Of a stretch of 64,000 nucleotides of DNA, positions 63,760 through 64,000 are shown piece after piece. Both the position numbers and the translations under genes were made by a program. Source of the DNA: Terriglobia bacterium (GTDB lineage Bacteria > Acidobacteriota > Terriglobia > Versatilivoradales > Versatilivoraceae); NCBI GenBank assembly GCA_951813285.1, contig OX638355.1:5024437-5088436 (forward strand). The letters run 5' to 3'. Every line of letters begins with the position of its first letter. The first letter of the stretch is position 1. A model generated the notes under the pieces. The model did not search any database, was not told the origin of the DNA, and saw nothing but the letters and a program-made list of their open reading frames with translations.

Positions 63760-63845
63760 GGCCAATCGTAACTTTTCAGTTCGGCCAATTGCAACTTTAT
63801 CGGTCGTCTAATTGAAAGTTTACTGAGGGGCCAATTGCAACTTTA
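63760..63845. promoter_or_regulatory. Four 17-bp motif copies at 23-bp spacing upstream of the DUF4143 ATPase
   Basis: Copies begin at 63760, 63783, 63806 and 63829. Those at 63783 and 63829 are identical (GGCCAATTGCAACTTTA). The first differs at two internal positions and the third keeps 13 of 17. The period is exactly 23 bp, about two helical turns, and the first copy touches the start codon. This is what an array of operator sites would look like. Confidence 0.75.
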
Positions 63846-64000
63846 CTATGCCCTGCGCGACATACAGAAGGTGTCGACGCAACCTTCCATGGCCGTGCTG
63901 CGCGGCTTGGCGTTGAGGCGTCCACTCCCCACCGCACCAGCTTTCGCCTCACGACTCGGCTTCCGGGACTCTTCCTCAACGAGGGAGTGATCCGAAAGCA
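63846..64000. other. Right-edge sequence, nothing recognised
   Basis: 155 bp of GC-rich sequence with no open frame I can assign. Any gene here continues beyond the window. Confidence 0.3.

Overview
The window is high-GC bacterial chromosome, most likely from an uncultured Acidobacteriota or a close relative. The reasons are a truncated GWxTD-domain protein at the left edge, single-copy core genes arranged in short operons, and many long antisense open frames caused by high GC. The phylum call is inference; no rRNA, tRNA or CRISPR array was recognised in the window.

Left part, 1 to about 35,600, is mostly chromosomal backbone. In order it holds: the GWxTD protein (leftward, partial); a small cysteine-rich protein; pyrD-pyrF (leftward); a ParA ATPase with a ribbon-helix-helix partner; a DinG-type helicase fused to an N-terminal JAMM/JAB domain; hisS-aspS-mutL (leftward); a methyltransferase; a small membrane protein overlapping a sodium:solute symporter; a Na/Pi cotransporter; an alcohol dehydrogenase-like protein; an acyl-CoA carboxyltransferase; uvrB; a fatty-acid operon read leftward (DUF177-rpmF-fabD-fabG-acpP-fabF, without plsX or fabH); an enolase-superfamily protein that lacks several key residues; a B12-binding radical SAM/DUF4070 protein; and creD. 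The larger gaps are full of non-coding repeats: 189-bp direct repeats, a 44-47-bp tandem array, two short elements with terminal inverted repeats, and a dispersed repeat of about 150 bp.

Right part, about 35,600 to 63,850, is an accessory or defence-like island with visibly more A+T in several stretches. It opens with a probable structured small RNA ending in a strong terminator. It continues with an AAA_13/RloC-like ATPase with a zinc-hook-like CxxC, a YhaN/YhaO (SbcCD-like) pair, a DUF262-HNH (GmrSD-like) protein, a DUF456 protein, a protein with an RNxxxH HEPN-type motif, a compact three-gene operon of unrecognised proteins, a SEC-C protein, and a complete type I restriction-modification operon (hsdM-hsdS-hsdR). 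The fourth gene of that operon, a phospholipase-D-like protein, is interrupted.

The interruption is an intact-looking IS1595-type element at 59172-62081. It has 25-bp terminal inverted repeats and an 8-bp target duplication, and carries five small passenger genes besides the transposase. Removing the element and one copy of the duplication restores the interrupted gene exactly in frame. The window ends with a DUF4143 ATPase whose upstream region carries four copies of a 17-bp motif at an exact 23-bp period.
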